A stretch of DNA of 45,176 bases from an uncultured Clostridium sp. (GTDB lineage: Bacteria; Bacillota; Clostridia; Lachnospirales; Lachnospiraceae). The notes beneath the pieces were generated by a model that worked only from the letters and a program-made list of their open reading frames with translations, did no database searches and was not told the origin of the DNA. The DNA lies in NCBI RefSeq assembly GCF_900547735.1, contig NZ_URHZ01000043.1, positions 1 to 45,176 of the forward strand, written 5' to 3'. Both the position numbers and the translations under genes were made by a program. Positions 7,247 to 17,500 of the stretch are shown in pieces. Every line of letters starts with the position of its first letter. Within the stretch, counting starts at the first letter, position 1.

Positions 7247-7915
7247 ATGAAAGGCGCAAGGAGCAAAACCCCCGCCAGGGTGGTGACGGCGCAGGAGAGA
7301 GAGGCTTTCAGGCAGGAGATAGAAAGACAGTTTCCGGGCTATTTGAATGAAAACCTGAAATTGACTACAATAGTTAAGATTTTTACCGGTTTGAGGGTTC
7401 TTTACGGCCTTTATTACCTTATGATTACGATTGTTTACGGCCTGTCGGTTGTGCAGGGGCTGTTCACGATATTCAGTGCGTTCGTGTTTTACCTGTGGTA
7501 TTCATGGATGCTGAAGGCGGGAAAGGGAATTGCCGTCCTGATGCTCTGCTTAAGAGGATTCAGCATTGTGTCGGGAGGCGTTTCGATTCTTCAGATGTCC
7601 TTCTGGCTTCCATATTCCCTTATTTTCACACTGACAACGGCCTGTGTCATGGAGTTCAGTGAGGCGATCTTCTGCATTTACATACTGTTTAACAGGACGG
7701 CGTCTACCGTAATCAAATTGAACCGGGAAGGGGAAATGCACCTTGTGAGGGGCGTTCCGACGGGGACGCTGGAGCGGATGGCCGAATACAAGAACCCTTA
7801 TTCGGAAGACGCGGCCTCGAACGGGGAGGCCGAGGAAAATGAGCCGACGGCCGGAAACGGGAATCCGGAAGACAGAGAACAGCAGAATTCATCGGAAGAG
7901 GATGGCAGGGAATAA
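7247..7915 (+). CDS. Uncharacterised multi-pass membrane protein with acidic tail
   Basis: 222 residues, family not recognised. A basic N-terminus (MKGARSKTPARVV) is followed by about four or five hydrophobic segments between residues 40 and 155. The C-terminal tail (about 175-222) is hydrophilic and acidic, rich in Glu, Asn and Ser, probably cytoplasmic. The start at ATG 7247 is chosen because AGGAGG lies just upstream (7235-7240). An in-frame start at 7076 would overlap cobO by 83 bases and add 57 residues without membrane character. It lies 88 bp after cobO in the same direction and may be cotranscribed, though nothing in it points to a corrinoid role. Confidence 0.7.
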   Translation: MKGARSKTPARVVTAQEREAFRQEIERQFPGYLNENLKLTTIVKIFTGLRVLYGLYYLMITIVYGLSVVQGLFTIFSAFVFYLWYSWMLKAGKGIAVLMLCLRGFSIVSGGVSILQMSFWLPYSLIFTLTTACVMEFSEAIFCIYILFNRTASTVIKLNREGEMHLVRGVPTGTLERMAEYKNPYSEDAASNGEAEENEPTAGNGNPEDREQQNSSEEDGRE

Positions 7916-7939
7916 AAATCCGGCACATTCCGGCCGTCT

Positions 7940-8108
7940 GCAATTACGTTACTGCTCACAGGCAGTACTCCGCGAAGTGTTTTTTGTGAGTGGGGCGTAG
8001 CGAAAGTCACAGAAAACCCGAGGGTTGCGGCGCGAAAAGGCGGTTTTGGCCGTTTCTGTGCAACGCGAAGCGTGTTACCGGGCACGGAGTGGACAGTAAC
8101 GCAATTAC
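7940..8108 (+). repeat. Family C inverted-repeat element (copy C1)
   Basis: CAATTACGTTACTG (7941-7954) and CAGTAACGCAATTAC (8094-8108) form an inverted repeat around about 140 bp. The inside shares TCCGCGAAGTGTTTT, CCCGAG, GGCGCGA, CCGTTTCTGTGCAACGCGAAG and CGTGTT with the reverse complement of copy C2 at 10826-11027. No coding function is apparent. From 8109 to 8289, before the next gene, only a small hairpin (GCCTGCCAAGCGGGC, about 8260-8274) is visible. Confidence 0.75.
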
Positions 8109-8289
8109 AGATAAGGTGCTAAATAAGGTGAAATTCTCCTTGATTTTTCTTACGGCCTCTGATAAAGTGGAGTTGGAAACAATTAGCAGGGATAAGCTGC
8201 GGTTGCAAAACGATGGAAAGCACGGTTGATACGGCTTTCATTGCCATTATTATGATTGCCTGCCAAGCGGGCAGAAGAAAGAGGTTGAA

Positions 8290-8634
8290 ATGGAAGATAA
8301 AAAGAATATGACTCCGGAAGAGACGGACAACCAGGAGGAGATGACAGTAACCCTTACCCTGGATGACGGAAAAGAGCTGGAGTGTGTCGTACTTACTATC
8401 TTTCCGGCAGGAGATAAGGAATATATCGCTCTCCTTCCGATGGAGGATGCGGATGACGAATCAGAAGAGGGAGAAGTATATCTTTACCGTTACTCAGAAG
8501 ATGAGAACGGACAGCCGAATCTGGAAAACATTGAAGACGACGATGAGTATGAGATCGTTGCCGATGCCTTCGATGAACTGTTAGACGAGCAGGAGTACGA
8601 TGAAGTAGTCGGAGAAGACGAATTAGACGATTAA
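8290..8634 (+). CDS. DUF1292 (YrzB-like) acidic protein
   Basis: 114 residues, very acidic, soluble, matching the DUF1292/YrzB pattern found throughout Firmicutes. A short beta-rich core (TVTLTLDDGKELECVVLTIF, then EYIALLPMED) is followed by an EGEVYLYRYSED stretch and a C-terminal EYEIVADAFDELLDE helix. The biochemical role of the family is unknown. In many Firmicutes a DUF1292 gene lies with yrrK and yrzL; those genes are not here, so this is an isolated copy. AAAGAGG lies about six bases before ATG 8290. A strong terminator follows at 8687. Confidence 0.88.
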   Translation: MEDKKNMTPEETDNQEEMTVTLTLDDGKELECVVLTIFPAGDKEYIALLPMEDADDESEEGEVYLYRYSEDENGQPNLENIEDDDEYEIVADAFDELLDEQEYDEVVGEDELDD

Positions 8635-8686
8635 AGTAAACGGTGGAAACTGCATTTCGCATTTCTTTCACCGCCAATCAAAAAAT

Positions 8687-8722
8687 GGGCTCTCTCTGCA
8701 CCGTGCTGAGAGAGCCGTTTTT
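8687..8722 (+). terminator. Intrinsic terminator after the DUF1292 gene
   Basis: GGCTCTCTC (8688-8696) pairs with GAGAGAGCC (8708-8716) and is followed by GTTTTT. Repeat B1 begins within its T-run. Confidence 0.9.
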
Positions 8723-8846
8723 AATTCATAGGAAATTACATCCTATGAATTAAAAACGCTCCGCGAGGATGCGCACTCGCGCGAAGATGTAATATGCCGC
8801 TATGCGGCCGCGCTCGGCGCGTGAGTCCGGCAAGCCGGACTCTTTC
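8721..8846 (+). repeat. Family B terminator-linked repeat (copy B1)
   Basis: Starts with the hairpin AATTCATAGGA / TCCTATGAATT. The family consensus follows: CTCCG.G.AGGATGCGCACTCGCGCGAAGATGTAATATGCCGCTATGCGGCCGCGCTCGGCGCG with the end GTCCGGCAAGCCGGACTCTTT (given here only in outline). The match to B4 at 39515-39641 is close over the full length. Confidence 0.85.
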
Positions 8847-8895
8847 TTAGATGACAGGAAGATTTTGGTATTACCTCTGATGGAAAATGTGAAAA

Positions 8896-9041
8896 GCCTG
8901 TTTTCAGGCAATCCAACATTTAAAAGAGGCAGATGGGGATAATGGAGGGATATACTGCCGGAATAAAGAGTTCCGTTATTGGAACTTCTGCGCATGAGCT
9001 CGGCCGCCTGAGGCCGCTTTCTTCGCGCATGCGGCGCAGAA
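8896..9041 (+). promoter_or_regulatory. Run of three hairpins in the rpoN upstream region
   Basis: GCCTG-TTTT-CAGGC (8896-8909), AGTTCC-GTTATT-GGAACT (8969-8986), and a longer element with outer stem TTCTGCGC (8986-8993) / GCGCAGAA (9034-9041) enclosing CGGCC-GCCTGA-GGCCG (9001-9016). They end about 60 bp before the rpoN start and could be 5'-leader structure or remains of a repeat. No known riboswitch consensus was recognised and no clear promoter boxes were found. Confidence 0.35.
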
Positions 9042-9098
9042 GTCCGCAGTGGATGTGCGTGGCCTGACGGCAGACAGAGGATAGAAGGGGTGGTTACA

Positions 9099-10556
9099 GT
9101 GGAACTCAGACAGGAACAGAAGCTAAAACAGACATTGTCGCAGAACATGCTCCAATCTACGGAGATACTGCAGATGGGGCAGCTGGAATTAAAGGAGTAT
9201 CTGGAAGATTTGGCGCTGGAGAATCCGGTGGTGGATCTCGACGCAATGCGCCGCACTGAGAAGACGTCGGACGACAAGGGGGAGAGTACCGAGGACTTTA
9301 TCAGGAAACTGGAGGAACTTCAGAGCGTAGACGCTCAGAACCGCCAGTATTATCAGGACGAACAGGATGAAGCCAGCCGTTTTGAACCGGCTGAACGGCA
9401 GGAGATGGATTTGAAGGAATCCCTGCTGGAACAGATTCTTTATATGAAAATATCAAAAGAAGAGTTCCGCATTTTAGAGTATATGATTTTAAATCTGGAT
9501 GACAATGGTTATCTGACCGAAGAGCTGCCTCTTTTATGCCGGGAGCTTAAGATTACGGAAGAAGAAGGAGAACGTCTGCTGAAAGTCCTCTGGAGGCTGG
9601 AGCCCAAAGGAGCGGGAGCCAGAAACCTCAGGGAGTGCCTCTTAATCCAGTTGGAGGGGGACAGCGACGAAGAGAAGCTGGCCCGGCGGATCATTGAAGA
9701 TTATCTGGAGGAACTGGGGAAAAACAGAATGGAGGTCATTGCCAGAAAGTTGAAATGCAGCATTGACCAGGTCCTTTCCGCCAGTGACCGGATCCGTGCG
9801 TTAAACCCGAGGCCGGGAAGCGGATATGGGAGCGGAAAATACCAGAAATACCTTGTCCCCGACGTCCTGGTTGTCAAGACGGAGGGACACTTTGAGATTA
9901 TCATTAATGATGAGACATATCCCCAGCTTTCGATCAATCCCTATTATCTGACCCTGATGAAGGGGGAGAATTCGGAGGAAGCGGCCGGATACGTTAAAAA
10001 TAAAGTAAAACAGGCGGAGTGGGTATGCCACTGTGTAGAACAGAGGAACAGGACACTCTATCTGCTGGTACGGGAAATTTTAAAGGCGCAGCTTGCCTTT
10101 TTTGAGGAGGGCAGGGGAAAACTTACCGCCCTGACCCAGAGGAGCGTGGCGGAAAAGCTGGAATTAAATGAATCCACCATCAGCCGTGCCGTCCGGGAAA
10201 AATACCTGCAATGCCAGTGGGGAATCTTCCCACTGCAGTTTTTCTTCTCTCGGGGAAGTATCCCGGTAGATGGAAAGAGAAAGCAGAGCCGGGAAAACGG
10301 GACCGGAGACATGAGCCGTGAGGCGGCCGGAAACGACGGCGGAGCAGGCGCGGGAGCGGAAGCGGTGAAGGAACAGATCAGAATCCTGGTCGCGGGCGAA
10401 GACAAAAAGAAGCCCTACAGTGACAGAATATTAGCGGAAAAACTGGGGGAGGCCGGATTCTCGATATCGAGGAGAACGGTAGCGAAATACAGGGAGGCCA
10501 TCGGAATTGCCGATGCGTCCGGAAGAAAAGTGTTTGAGCGCAAGAATACATTGTAA
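9099..10556 (+). CDS. rpoN: RNA polymerase sigma-54 factor
   Basis: The alternative sigma factor for -24/-12 promoters that need AAA+ enhancer-binding activators. About 485 residues. Region I is a Gln/Leu-rich activator-responsive segment (LRQEQKLKQTLSQNMLQSTEILQM, residues 3-26, here quoted in part). The core-binding domain follows, then a helix-turn-helix (SVAEKLELNESTISRAV, about 348-364) and the RpoN box SRRTVAKYRE (about 457-466; the usual first residue Ala is Ser). The linker between them is longer than usual and rich in Gly, Ala and Glu (around 400-425). GTG 9099 is preferred because AAGGGG lies eight bases upstream; GTG 9090 is a close alternative. No enhancer-binding protein or clear -24/-12 promoter is in the window, so its targets lie elsewhere. 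Confidence 0.95.
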   Translation: MELRQEQKLKQTLSQNMLQSTEILQMGQLELKEYLEDLALENPVVDLDAMRRTEKTSDDKGESTEDFIRKLEELQSVDAQNRQYYQDEQDEASRFEPAERQEMDLKESLLEQILYMKISKEEFRILEYMILNLDDNGYLTEELPLLCRELKITEEEGERLLKVLWRLEPKGAGARNLRECLLIQLEGDSDEEKLARRIIEDYLEELGKNRMEVIARKLKCSIDQVLSASDRIRALNPRPGSGYGSGKYQKYLVPDVLVVKTEGHFEIIINDETYPQLSINPYYLTLMKGENSEEAAGYVKNKVKQAEWVCHCVEQRNRTLYLLVREILKAQLAFFEEGRGKLTALTQRSVAEKLELNESTISRAVREKYLQCQWGIFPLQFFFSRGSIPVDGKRKQSRENGTGDMSREAAGNDGGAGAGAEAVKEQIRILVAGEDKKKPYSDRILAEKLGEAGFSISRRTVAKYREAIGIADASGRKVFERKNTL

Positions 10557-10630
10557 TCAGGGGAAGGGATTTAACCGGGATACCGGGCATGAACTGAAAA
10601 AAGAATTTAACTGGTCTTAAAAAGGGGGAG

Positions 10631-10655
10631 GGCCAGCAGGTAAAACCTGCTGGCC
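10631..10655. other. Perfect hairpin after rpoN
   Basis: GGCCAGCAGG (10631-10640) and CCTGCTGGCC (10646-10655) form a 10-bp stem with a TAAAA loop. No T-run follows directly on the + strand, so it is not a standard intrinsic terminator, although it probably marks the end of the rpoN transcript. Confidence 0.6.
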
Positions 10656-10825
10656 GGAGTATGAAAAAGTCTGTCTAAGGCTCTTGCCTTGTTCATTTAT
10701 AATGATACAGGAAATATGTGACTAAAATATGTGCAGGGGATAAAACATTTATAAAAACTGTTGAAAAAATCTAAAGAAAAGAGGAACTATTCATTATCCT
10801 CGCAGCTACAGAAATGATAACAATT

Positions 10826-11027
10826 GTTACTATTCACAGCCCTGCAAAAACCGCAGTTCTGTAAACAGCAACACGCTTCGCGATGCACAGAAACGGTAAA
10901 AAGCACCGTTGATTGTAATGAAAAGTCCGCATCGCGCACTTTTCGTTGCGTCGCGCCGTAGAACTCGGGATTTTCACGCAAAATACGCGTGAAAACACCT
11001 CGCGGAATAACGGCTGTGAATAGTAAC
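10826..11027 (-). repeat. Family C MITE-like element (copy C2)
   Basis: A 202-bp element with a perfect 16-bp terminal inverted repeat GTTACTATTCACAGCC (10826-10841) / GGCTGTGAATAGTAAC (11012-11027). It is inverted relative to C1. Inside are the shared family C blocks ACACGCTTCGCGATGCACAG and CACCTCGCGGAAT. It carries no supported gene, which fits a non-autonomous element. No clear target-site duplication was found. It lies 39 bp before addB. Confidence 0.8.
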
Positions 11028-11066
11028 TAACAGTTTCCGGCACATGACAACCAGAGGAGAACATAA

Positions 11067-14000
11067 ATGTCATTACAATTCATCATCGGCGGTTCCGGTT
11101 CCGGTAAGACACGCCGCCTGTACGAGGATTTGATCCGGCAGGCCGGAACTGATCCGGACGGCCGCTATTTTGCCGTCGTCCCGGAGCAGTTCACCATGCA
11201 GACCCAGAAAGACATTGTGACGCTGCATCCCTGCCACGGTGTGATGAACATCGATATCGTCAGCTTTGAGAGGCTGGCGTACAGAATATTCGAAGAGCTG
11301 GCGGTGGAGAACCTGGCGGTCCTGGATGACATGGGCAAATCCATGGTCCTGCGTAAGGTGGCTGCGGGCAGGAAAAAGGAATTAAAGCTGTTCGGCGGCC
11401 ACCTGGAAAAGATCGGCTTTATCGGCGAGCTGAAATCCATGCTGTCGGAGTTCTTCCAGTACGGAATTACGGCCGAGATCCTGGACGGGCTGCTGGCGGA
11501 TGCCGAGAAGGAAAACTGGAGCGCCATGCTCAGGCAGAAACTGAATGATATGACGGTTCTGCACCGGGCGTTCAAGGAATATACGGAAGACAAGAAATGC
11601 ATTGTAAAGGAAGAAATCCTGGAGCTTTTGTGCAGGGTTCTGCCCCAGTCGGAGCTTATCAAAGACAGCGTGGTGACACTGGACGGCTATACCGGTTTTA
11701 CCCCGGTCCAGTACCGGCTTTTAGAGCTGCTGCTGACCTACTGCAAAAGAGTCGTTGTGACCATCACAATGGATCCTGAGGAGAATCCTTATAAGGAGAG
11801 CGGACCGCAGCATCTCTTCCATATGAGTAAACATACGGTCTGCAAGCTGACGGATCTGGCGGTACAGACCGGAGCGGGTCGGGATGAGGATATCCTTTTG
11901 AAAGAGTATCCCGCCTGGCGGTTTAAAAACAGTCCGGAGCTTCAGTTCATCGAAAAAGAGCTGTTCCGGTATCACGGCCGGAAATACGCCGCTGAAAAAG
12001 ACGGGAAAACGGAGGAAACGGCCGGAAAAGCCGCAAAGAATCCGGGAATCGTATTATTCCAGTCCGACACTCCTTTAAAAGAAGTGGAAATGATTGCCGG
12101 GGAAATCGAGCGGCTCATCAAACTGGAGGGCTACCGTTACCGTGACATCGCCGTAGTCACGGGAGCCCTGGATACCTATTCCAGGGAGGTGGTACGTCAG
12201 TTTGAGGCAAACAGGATCCCGGCGTTTATTGATTATAAGAAAAACATCATGGGAAATCCGATGGTGGAGCTTCTCCGGGCGGCGCTGGAACTTCTGGAGA
12301 AAAACTTCTCCTATGAGACGGTGTTCCGGTATTTAAAAACGGGTCTTGTGACGGAAGACCAGGAGATGGTGAGCCGCCTGGAGAATTACGTGCTGGCTCT
12401 TGGAATCCGCAGTTATAAGCGGTGGGATTCGCCCTGGGAGTCTGTTTACAGAGGCGCGGAGCTCATTAATCTGGACGAGCTGAATGCGTTCCGGGAAGAA
12501 GTACTGACGCCCCTCCGTCCGTTAAAAGAGGTGTTCGGGGACAGAAAATCCACGGTAAAGGATAAAACTGCGGCTCTGGTGTATTTTCTGGAGGCGCTTC
12601 ACATTGAAGAAAAGCTCAAAGGGTATGAGAAGGAATTCAGCGCTGCCGGAGAGGTGAGCCTGGAGAAGGAATACAGCCAGATTTACGGCCTTGTCATCGA
12701 ACTGTTTGACAGAATCACGGCGCTTCTGGGCGATGAAACCGTGGGAAAAAAAGAGTATTCGGACATATTGGATGCCGGATTTGAGGAGATAAAAGTCGGC
12801 CTCATTCCGGCTGTTGTAGATCGCGTTGTAGTCGGAGATATCACGAGAACGAGACTTTCCCATATCAGGGTTCTCTTTTTCGCAGGGGTAAATGACGGAA
12901 TTATTCCCGCGGTAACGGGACGCGGCGGAATCCTTACGGAGGCCGAGCGCGGGAATCTTAAAAAGCATCAGATAGAACTGGCTCCGACCGCCAGGGAAGA
13001 GGGATTCCTGCAGAGACTGTACCTGTACCTGGTGATGACAAAACCGTCCGATCGTCTCTATCTGTCCTACGCTTTATCCTCCTGCGACGGAAAAAGCCTG
13101 CGTCCATCCGGCCTGATTGGCCAGGTCTTAAAAATGTTTCCCGACAAGCATGTGATGTCGGCCGATGAACGGCAGATGGCCGCCTGGTCCCTGCCCCTTG
13201 GAAAACGCCGGGTGATAGAGGGACTAAAAGATTACGGAAAAAACAGGGAGGACGGCCGCTTTATGGAGCTGTTCCGCTTTTTCTCGCTGTCCGAAGAGCA
13301 CGGCGGGGCGATGAAACAGCTGGTCGAGGCGTCGTTTTATACGTATGAGGATCACGGGATTGGCAGGACGGCGGCAAAGGAGATTTACAGCGCAATCCTC
13401 CACGGCAGCGTGACCAGAATGGAGCAATACGCATCCTGCGCCTATGCCCATTTCCTGGCCTATGGCCTGGAGCTTACGGAACGCCCCGTCTATGAGCTGG
13501 CTGCCGCGGACATCGGGAACCTGTTCCATAACTCCATTGATCTTTATTTTAAGAGGATGAAGGAAGAAAACCGCTCCTTCCGCGAAATATCGGATGAGGA
13601 CAGAAAAAAGCTGGTTGGCGAGTGCGTTTTAAGCGTAACCAGGGACTATGGCAATACCATCATGTCCAGCAGCGCGAGAAACCAGTATCTGGAGCGCAAG
13701 GTCCACCGCATCACGGACCGGACAATCTGGGCATTGACGGAGCAGCTTAAAAAGGGAGACTTTGAGCCGTCCGGTTTTGAGGTGACCTTCAGCCCCGCAG
13801 ATAACCTGAGAGCGATGAAAATCCCGGTGTCCAGGGATGAGGCAATCCATTTAAAGGGAAGGATAGACCGCGTCGATCTCTGTGAGGACGGGGATCTGCT
13901 CTACATGAAAATTATCGACTACAAAACGGGAAAGACAAAGTTTGATCTGATGGAAGCTTACTATGGGCTTCAGCTTCAGCTCGTGGTCTATATGGACGCC

Positions 14001-14594
14001 GCCCTGGAGAAGGAGCAGAGAAAACACCCCGACAAAAAGGTGGTTCCGGCCGGGATTTTTTACTATAATATTGCGGATCCGATGGTGGACAGACAGAAAG
14101 GCATGGGCGAGGAGGAGACGAAACAGGCGATACTCGGCGAGCTGCGCATGAACGGACTGGTAAACGGAAGGCCGGAGGCAATCGTCCATCTGGACAACCG
14201 GCTGGATTTCTCGTCGCCGAAGGGAGAGGAATCCACGGTGGTTCCCGTTTCGGTGAAAAATGATGAAATTGCCAGAAAGTCATCGGTGGCCGGTGAAAAG
14301 CGGTTCGAGGCCCTGGGGGCATTTGTCAACCGGAAACTGAAAAGCATGGGGCGCGAGATTCTGGACGGCCGCGTTTCGATTGCGCCGTATAAGAGCGGCA
14401 ACAGGACGGCCTGCGATTATTGCCCCTACCACAGCGTCTGCGGCTTTGACCTAAAGACGGACGGGTATGGATACCGGAGGCTTGACAAGGTAAGCCCGGA
14501 AGAGGTGTGGCAGGAAATAGACAAATACGGAGCAGAAGGGAGGGGAGCAGAAGATGGCGGTGAACTGGACAAAGGAACAGAAGGCGGTAATTGA
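11067..14594 (+). CDS. addB: ATP-dependent helicase/nuclease subunit AddB (RexB)
   Basis: The B subunit of the AddAB helicase-nuclease that resects double-strand DNA ends to start homologous recombination. 1175 residues, family-typical. Walker A GGSGSGKTRR is at residues 8-17. A degenerate helicase-like body scans for Chi in characterised AddB. The C-terminal RecB-type nuclease shows GRIDRVDL (about 932) and IIDYKTGKTKF (about 949). Four cysteines fit the AddB iron-sulfur staple: one in EQYASCAYAHF (about 791) and three in ACDYCPYHSVCGF (about 1113-1121). AGAGGAGA precedes ATG 11067. It overlaps addA by 41 bases, which indicates translational coupling. Confidence 0.97.
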   Translation: MSLQFIIGGSGSGKTRRLYEDLIRQAGTDPDGRYFAVVPEQFTMQTQKDIVTLHPCHGVMNIDIVSFERLAYRIFEELAVENLAVLDDMGKSMVLRKVAAGRKKELKLFGGHLEKIGFIGELKSMLSEFFQYGITAEILDGLLADAEKENWSAMLRQKLNDMTVLHRAFKEYTEDKKCIVKEEILELLCRVLPQSELIKDSVVTLDGYTGFTPVQYRLLELLLTYCKRVVVTITMDPEENPYKESGPQHLFHMSKHTVCKLTDLAVQTGAGRDEDILLKEYPAWRFKNSPELQFIEKELFRYHGRKYAAEKDGKTEETAGKAAKNPGIVLFQSDTPLKEVEMIAGEIERLIKLEGYRYRDIAVVTGALDTYSREVVRQFEANRIPAFIDYKKNIMGNPMVELLRAALELLEKNFSYETVFRYLKTGLVTEDQEMVSRLENYVLALGIRSYKRWDSPWESVYRGAELINLDELNAFREEVLTPLRPLKEVFGDRKSTVKDKTAALVYFLEALHIEEKLKGYEKEFSAAGEVSLEKEYSQIYGLVIELFDRITALLGDETVGKKEYSDILDAGFEEIKVGLIPAVVDRVVVGDITRTRLSHIRVLFFAGVNDGIIPAVTGRGGILTEAERGNLKKHQIELAPTAREEGFLQRLYLYLVMTKPSDRLYLSYALSSCDGKSLRPSGLIGQVLKMFPDKHVMSADERQMAAWSLPLGKRRVIEGLKDYGKNREDGRFMELFRFFSLSEEHGGAMKQLVEASFYTYEDHGIGRTAAKEIYSAILHGSVTRMEQYASCAYAHFLAYGLELTERPVYELAAADIGNLFHNSIDLYFKRMKEENRSFREISDEDRKKLVGECVLSVTRDYGNTIMSSSARNQYLERKVHRITDRTIWALTEQLKKGDFEPSGFEVTFSPADNLRAMKIPVSRDEAIHLKGRIDRVDLCEDGDLLYMKIIDYKTGKTKFDLMEAYYGLQLQLVVYMDAALEKEQRKHPDKKVVPAGIFYYNIADPMVDRQKGMGEEETKQAILGELRMNGLVNGRPEAIVHLDNRLDFSSPKGEESTVVPVSVKNDEIARKSSVAGEKRFEALGAFVNRKLKSMGREILDGRVSIAPYKSGNRTACDYCPYHSVCGFDLKTDGYGYRRLDKVSPEEVWQEIDKYGAEGRGAEDGGELDKGTEGGN

Positions 14595-17500
14595 GAGCCG
14601 GAACAGAAATCTGCTCGTCTCCGCCGCCGCGGGAAGCGGTAAAACGGCGGTTTTAGTTGAGCGCATAATCAGGATGATTACGGATGAAAATCCGACGGAT
14701 ATCGACCGGCTGCTTGTCATGACGTTTACCAAGGCGGCGGCGGCCGAGATGCGGGAGCGTATCCAGGCGGCAATTGAGAAAAAGCTGGGGGAAGACCCTC
14801 AGAATGAACATCTTCAGCAGCAGGCGGTCACGGTGCAGTTCGCACAGATCACGACCATCGACAGCTTCTGCCTCCACATTCTCAGGGAGCATTTCGACCG
14901 GCTGGACATCGACCCCGCATTCCGCGTCGGCGACGAGGGTGAGATGCTTCTGATGCGCGCCGACGTCATGCAGGAGCTGATGGAAGACAGCTATGCAAAC
15001 GGCGGGGAATCGTTTGAACGCTTTGTGGACACCTACTCCACGGGGAAGGCAGACGGAGGGATAGAGGATTATATTCTGCAGGTGTATACATTTGCCCAGA
15101 GTAACCCGTGGCCGGACGAATGGTTTGAGCATTGCCGGAAGGAACTTGAGAATACCGGTTTCGGGGAGCTGAACGGCACGGACTGGATGCAGTTTCTCTT
15201 AAGGGATGTCAAAATGCAGGCGGAGGAGTGGGAGCGGCAGTTAATGGAGGCCTCGGAGCTTTGCATGGAGGAAGACGGGCCGGAGCCTTATCTTCCGATG
15301 ATCAGCGAGGATCTGCTCCATGTCAGGGAACTGATTCGGTCCACCGGCTCCTTCCTTGACTTCAGTGAGGCGGCGGAGAAATTCACATTTTCCAGGATGG
15401 CGGCCATACGCGGGAAAAATGTGATGGTGGATCCGGATAAAAAAGAAGCGGTGGCCGAATGCAGGAAGAGAATTAAAAAATCGGTGGAAAAGCTGAAGGA
15501 TCAGTACCTGTTTGAATCCCCGGAGAAAATACTTGAGGATATGGAGGCGGGAAAGGAGTCGATTCTGATGCTCCTTCGCCTGGCGGAAGAATTCGGCGAG
15601 CGGTTCCGCGCCCGTAAAAGGGAGAAAAACATCGTGGACTTCGGCGATCTGGAGCATTTTGCCCTGGAGGTCCTCACCGCGGGAGGCGGGGACGAAGACG
15701 GGGGAAATAAGGGACGAATTCCGGGTCCGGTGGCCGACGAACTCAGCCGGCAGTTTGATGAAATTCTCGTCGATGAGTACCAGGACAGCAATCTGGTGCA
15801 GGAAACCCTGATTCACTGCGTCTCCAGGGAGCGGTTCGGCACACCGAACGTATTTATGGTAGGGGACGTAAAACAGAGCATTTATAAATTCAGGCTGGCC
15901 CGCCCGGAGCTGTTTCTGGAAAAATACCACAGCTACTCTGCGGAGGAGAGCCTGCATCAGAAAATCGAACTGCACCAGAACTTCAGGAGCCGGGATACGG
16001 TTCTTGGGAGCATTAACGACATCTTTTTCAGGATTATGACGGAAAAGCTCGGAAATATTGAATATACCGAGGAGACGGCCCTGCATGCGGGGGCATCCTT
16101 TGAACCCCTCGACGGACGGGGACCGGGAGAACTGGATACGGAGCTTCTTCTGATTAATACGGCCGGAAGCGAACTGGAAACCCTGGATGAGGATATCTCG
16201 GATTATACGGCCAGGGAGCTGGAGGCCGGGATGGTCGCGGGAAAAATAAGGGAGCTGACGGACGAAGAGAACGGAATGATGATCTGGGACAAGGATGAAA
16301 ACGGTTACCGCCGCGCAAGATACGGCGATATTGTCATTCTTTTGAGGAGCGTCAGCGGCTGGGCGGAGAGCTTTACGGAAATCCTCGCGGCCCAGGGAAT
16401 CCCGGCGTTCGCAGAGTCCAGGACAGGCTACTTTGACACGGTTGAGGTAGAAACGGTGCTGAACCTTTTGGCCGTTATCGACAACCCGATACAGGATATC
16501 CCGCTGGCAGCCGTCTTAAAAGCGCCGTTCTGCGGTATTACGGACGGGGAACTGGCCCACATTGTCGCGGACTATAAAAAGAATGCGGAGAAGGGGCGTG
16601 ACAGGGGACTCTACCCGGCCGTGAAAAATTTCCTGACGGAACGGGAGACGGAACCTGCCGCTCCGGTTCTTTCAGGCGGCGGTGAACCATTTGACGATGA
16701 GAGAATCTGCGGGATTTTAAGGAAAACGATGGATCTTCTCGTGGAACTCAGGAAAATGGCCGTCTATCTGCCGATGCACAGCCTTCTCTACCGGATTTTC
16801 GACGTGACGGGTTATTATGATTATGTATCGGCCATGCCGGCCGGGGAGACGAGGAGAGCCAACCTGGATATGCTGGTGGAAAAGGCATCCGCCTATGAGG
16901 CCACAAGCTACCGGGGCGTGTTCCATTTTATCAAATATATCGAGAAATTGAAAAAATACAATACGGATTTCGGGGAGGCCGCCACGGTGAACGAGCAGGG
17001 AAACACGGTGCGTCTCATGAGTATCCACAAGAGTAAGGGCCTGGAATTCCCCATTGTTTTCGTGGCCGGAATGGGGAAAATGTTCAACCGGCAGGACACG
17101 AGAGGGAAAATCCTGATCGATTCCGAATTCGGGATTGGAACCGATTATCTGGACAGTGAGAAACGCCTGAAAGGCCCTACGCTCAAAAAGAATGTCATGA
17201 AGCGGAGAATGGAGCTGGAAGCGCTGGGGGAGGAACTGCGTGTCCTCTATGTGGCGCTGACCAGGGCCAAGGAAAAGCTGATTATGACCGCTTCTGATAA
17301 AAACCTGGAAAACAGGCTGGAAAAATGGAGGCAGATTTCCCTCCATCACGGCCAGGTTCCCTGTACCATTCTGACGATGGCGGGTTCCTGCCTGGACTGG
17401 ATCCTGATGAGCGCTTCCCGGGAAGGATGCCGGATCAGAGTGACCGAAGTCAAAGCCGGGGAGCAGCTGGTGCACGAGATAGAGGAACAGCTTTTCAGAA

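Noticed and set aside
10787..11073. Cys-rich minus-strand ORFs of 64 and 79 codons before addB
   Set aside because: They lie within repeat C2; the composition reflects the inverted repeat. The frame is not kept in copy C1.
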